In this document: positions 63,561 through 64,000 of the stretch, in pieces
Layout: each line of letters begins with the position of its first letter
How positions within the stretch are numbered: the first letter of the stretch is position 1
Source: Sisyra terminalis
Taxonomy: Eukaryota; Arthropoda; Insecta; Neuroptera; Sisyridae
DNA: 64,000 nucleotides
Assembly: GCA_958496175.1 (NCBI GenBank)
Contig: OY292278.1
Location: forward strand, 1,612,001-1,676,000
Direction of reading: 5' to 3'
Program-made: the position numbers and the translations under genes
Notes under the pieces: model-generated
Told to the model about the DNA's origin: nothing
The model's input: the letters and a program-made list of their open reading frames with translations, nothing else
Database searches by the model: none

Positions 63561-64000
63561 GGTTATTTTGCGGTCATATTTGCGGTTATTTTTGCGGATA
63601 TCTTTGCGGTTATTTTGCGGTAACATTTGCGGTTAATTTTGCGGATATTATTGCGGTTATTTTTGCGGATATCATTGCGGTTATTTTGCGGTAACATTTG
63701 CGGTTATTTTTGCGGATATAATTGCGGTTATTTTGCGGTGATATTTGCGGATATTTTTGCGGATATTATTGCGGTTATTTTTGCGGATATCATTGCGGTT
63801 ATTTTGCGGTAATATTTGCGGTTATTTTTGCGGATATATTTGCGGTTATTTTTGCGGATATTATTGCGGTTATTTTGCGGTGATATTTGCGGTTATTTTT
63901 GCGGATATTATTGCGGTGATATTTGCGGTTATTATTGAGGATATCATTGCGGTTATTTTGCGGTAACATTTGCGGTTATTTTTGCGGATATTATTGCGGT

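Larger units (their letters stand above)
55222..64000 (+). repeat. Satellite S1, right block (divergent)
   Basis: The 12-bp GCGG repeat resumes in the same orientation as the left block and runs off the right edge of the window. It is visibly less homogeneous. The TAATATTT form of the B unit dominates over TGATATTT, and TAACATTT, TAATAATT, GGCGG, ATGCGG, AGCGG and GTGG variants are scattered throughout. Long runs of A units are rarer, so the 47-bp AB module prevails. HOR copies are short (about 0.15-0.7 kb). Higher divergence is typical of an array flank or an older segment; that reading is inference. Confidence 0.95.

Noticed and set aside
1..64000. Telomeric repeat or G-quadruplex array
   Set aside because: The GCGG runs have at most two consecutive G in most units and a 12-bp pitch. 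No TTAGGG-, TTAGG- or TTTAGGG-type repeat is present.
1..64000. tRNA, rRNA or other structured RNA genes
   Set aside because: No cloverleaf, rRNA core or conserved RNA motif was seen on either strand. All sequence is accounted for by the two satellites.

Overview
The window is satellite DNA from end to end. I see no supportable protein-coding gene, RNA gene, transposon or unique-sequence stretch longer than a few bases. It suggests a eukaryotic nuclear genome, in a pericentromeric, centromeric or other constitutive heterochromatin block. Nothing here identifies the species, and I do not recognise either satellite.

Layout. (1) 1-39634: satellite S1, built from 12-bp half-units that each begin GCGG (about 36-38% G+C). 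(2) 39635-55221: an unrelated AT-rich satellite S2 (about 22-23% G+C), with 78- and 79-bp monomers, roughly 200 copies. (3) 55222-64000: S1 again, same orientation, more divergent. Both S1/S2 boundaries are sharp, so S2 looks like a 15.6-kb block embedded in S1.

S1 has three levels. Half-units are GCGGATATCATT (or GCGGATATTATT), GCGGTTATTTTT and GCGGTGATATTT (or GCGGTAATATTT). They pair into a 24-bp A unit (GCGGAT... plus GCGGTT...) and a 24-bp B unit (GCGGTR... plus GCGGTT...). The A unit just before a B unit is one T shorter, so modules are 47 bp (AB), 71 bp (AAB) or 95 bp (AAAB). Above that are higher-order repeats (HORs) of about 0.4, 0.8, 1.1, 1.5, 2.4, 2.8 and 3.5 kb. Some adjacent copies look identical or almost identical, and several carry internal deletions of whole modules. 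This is the pattern expected of recent unequal exchange or replication-based amplification.

S2 has two main monomer classes: a 78-bp class with ACTAGT at its centre, and a 79-bp class with ACTATAGT, ACAATAGT or ACAATTGT at the same place. Its own HORs are 4, 6, 7, 8, 14 and 16 monomers long, and some sequence subfamilies are confined to one part of the block.

The many open reading frames in the window are products of repeat arithmetic: 24 and 78 are divisible by 3, while 47 and 79 leave remainders. They are not annotated as genes; the mechanism is described under findings.
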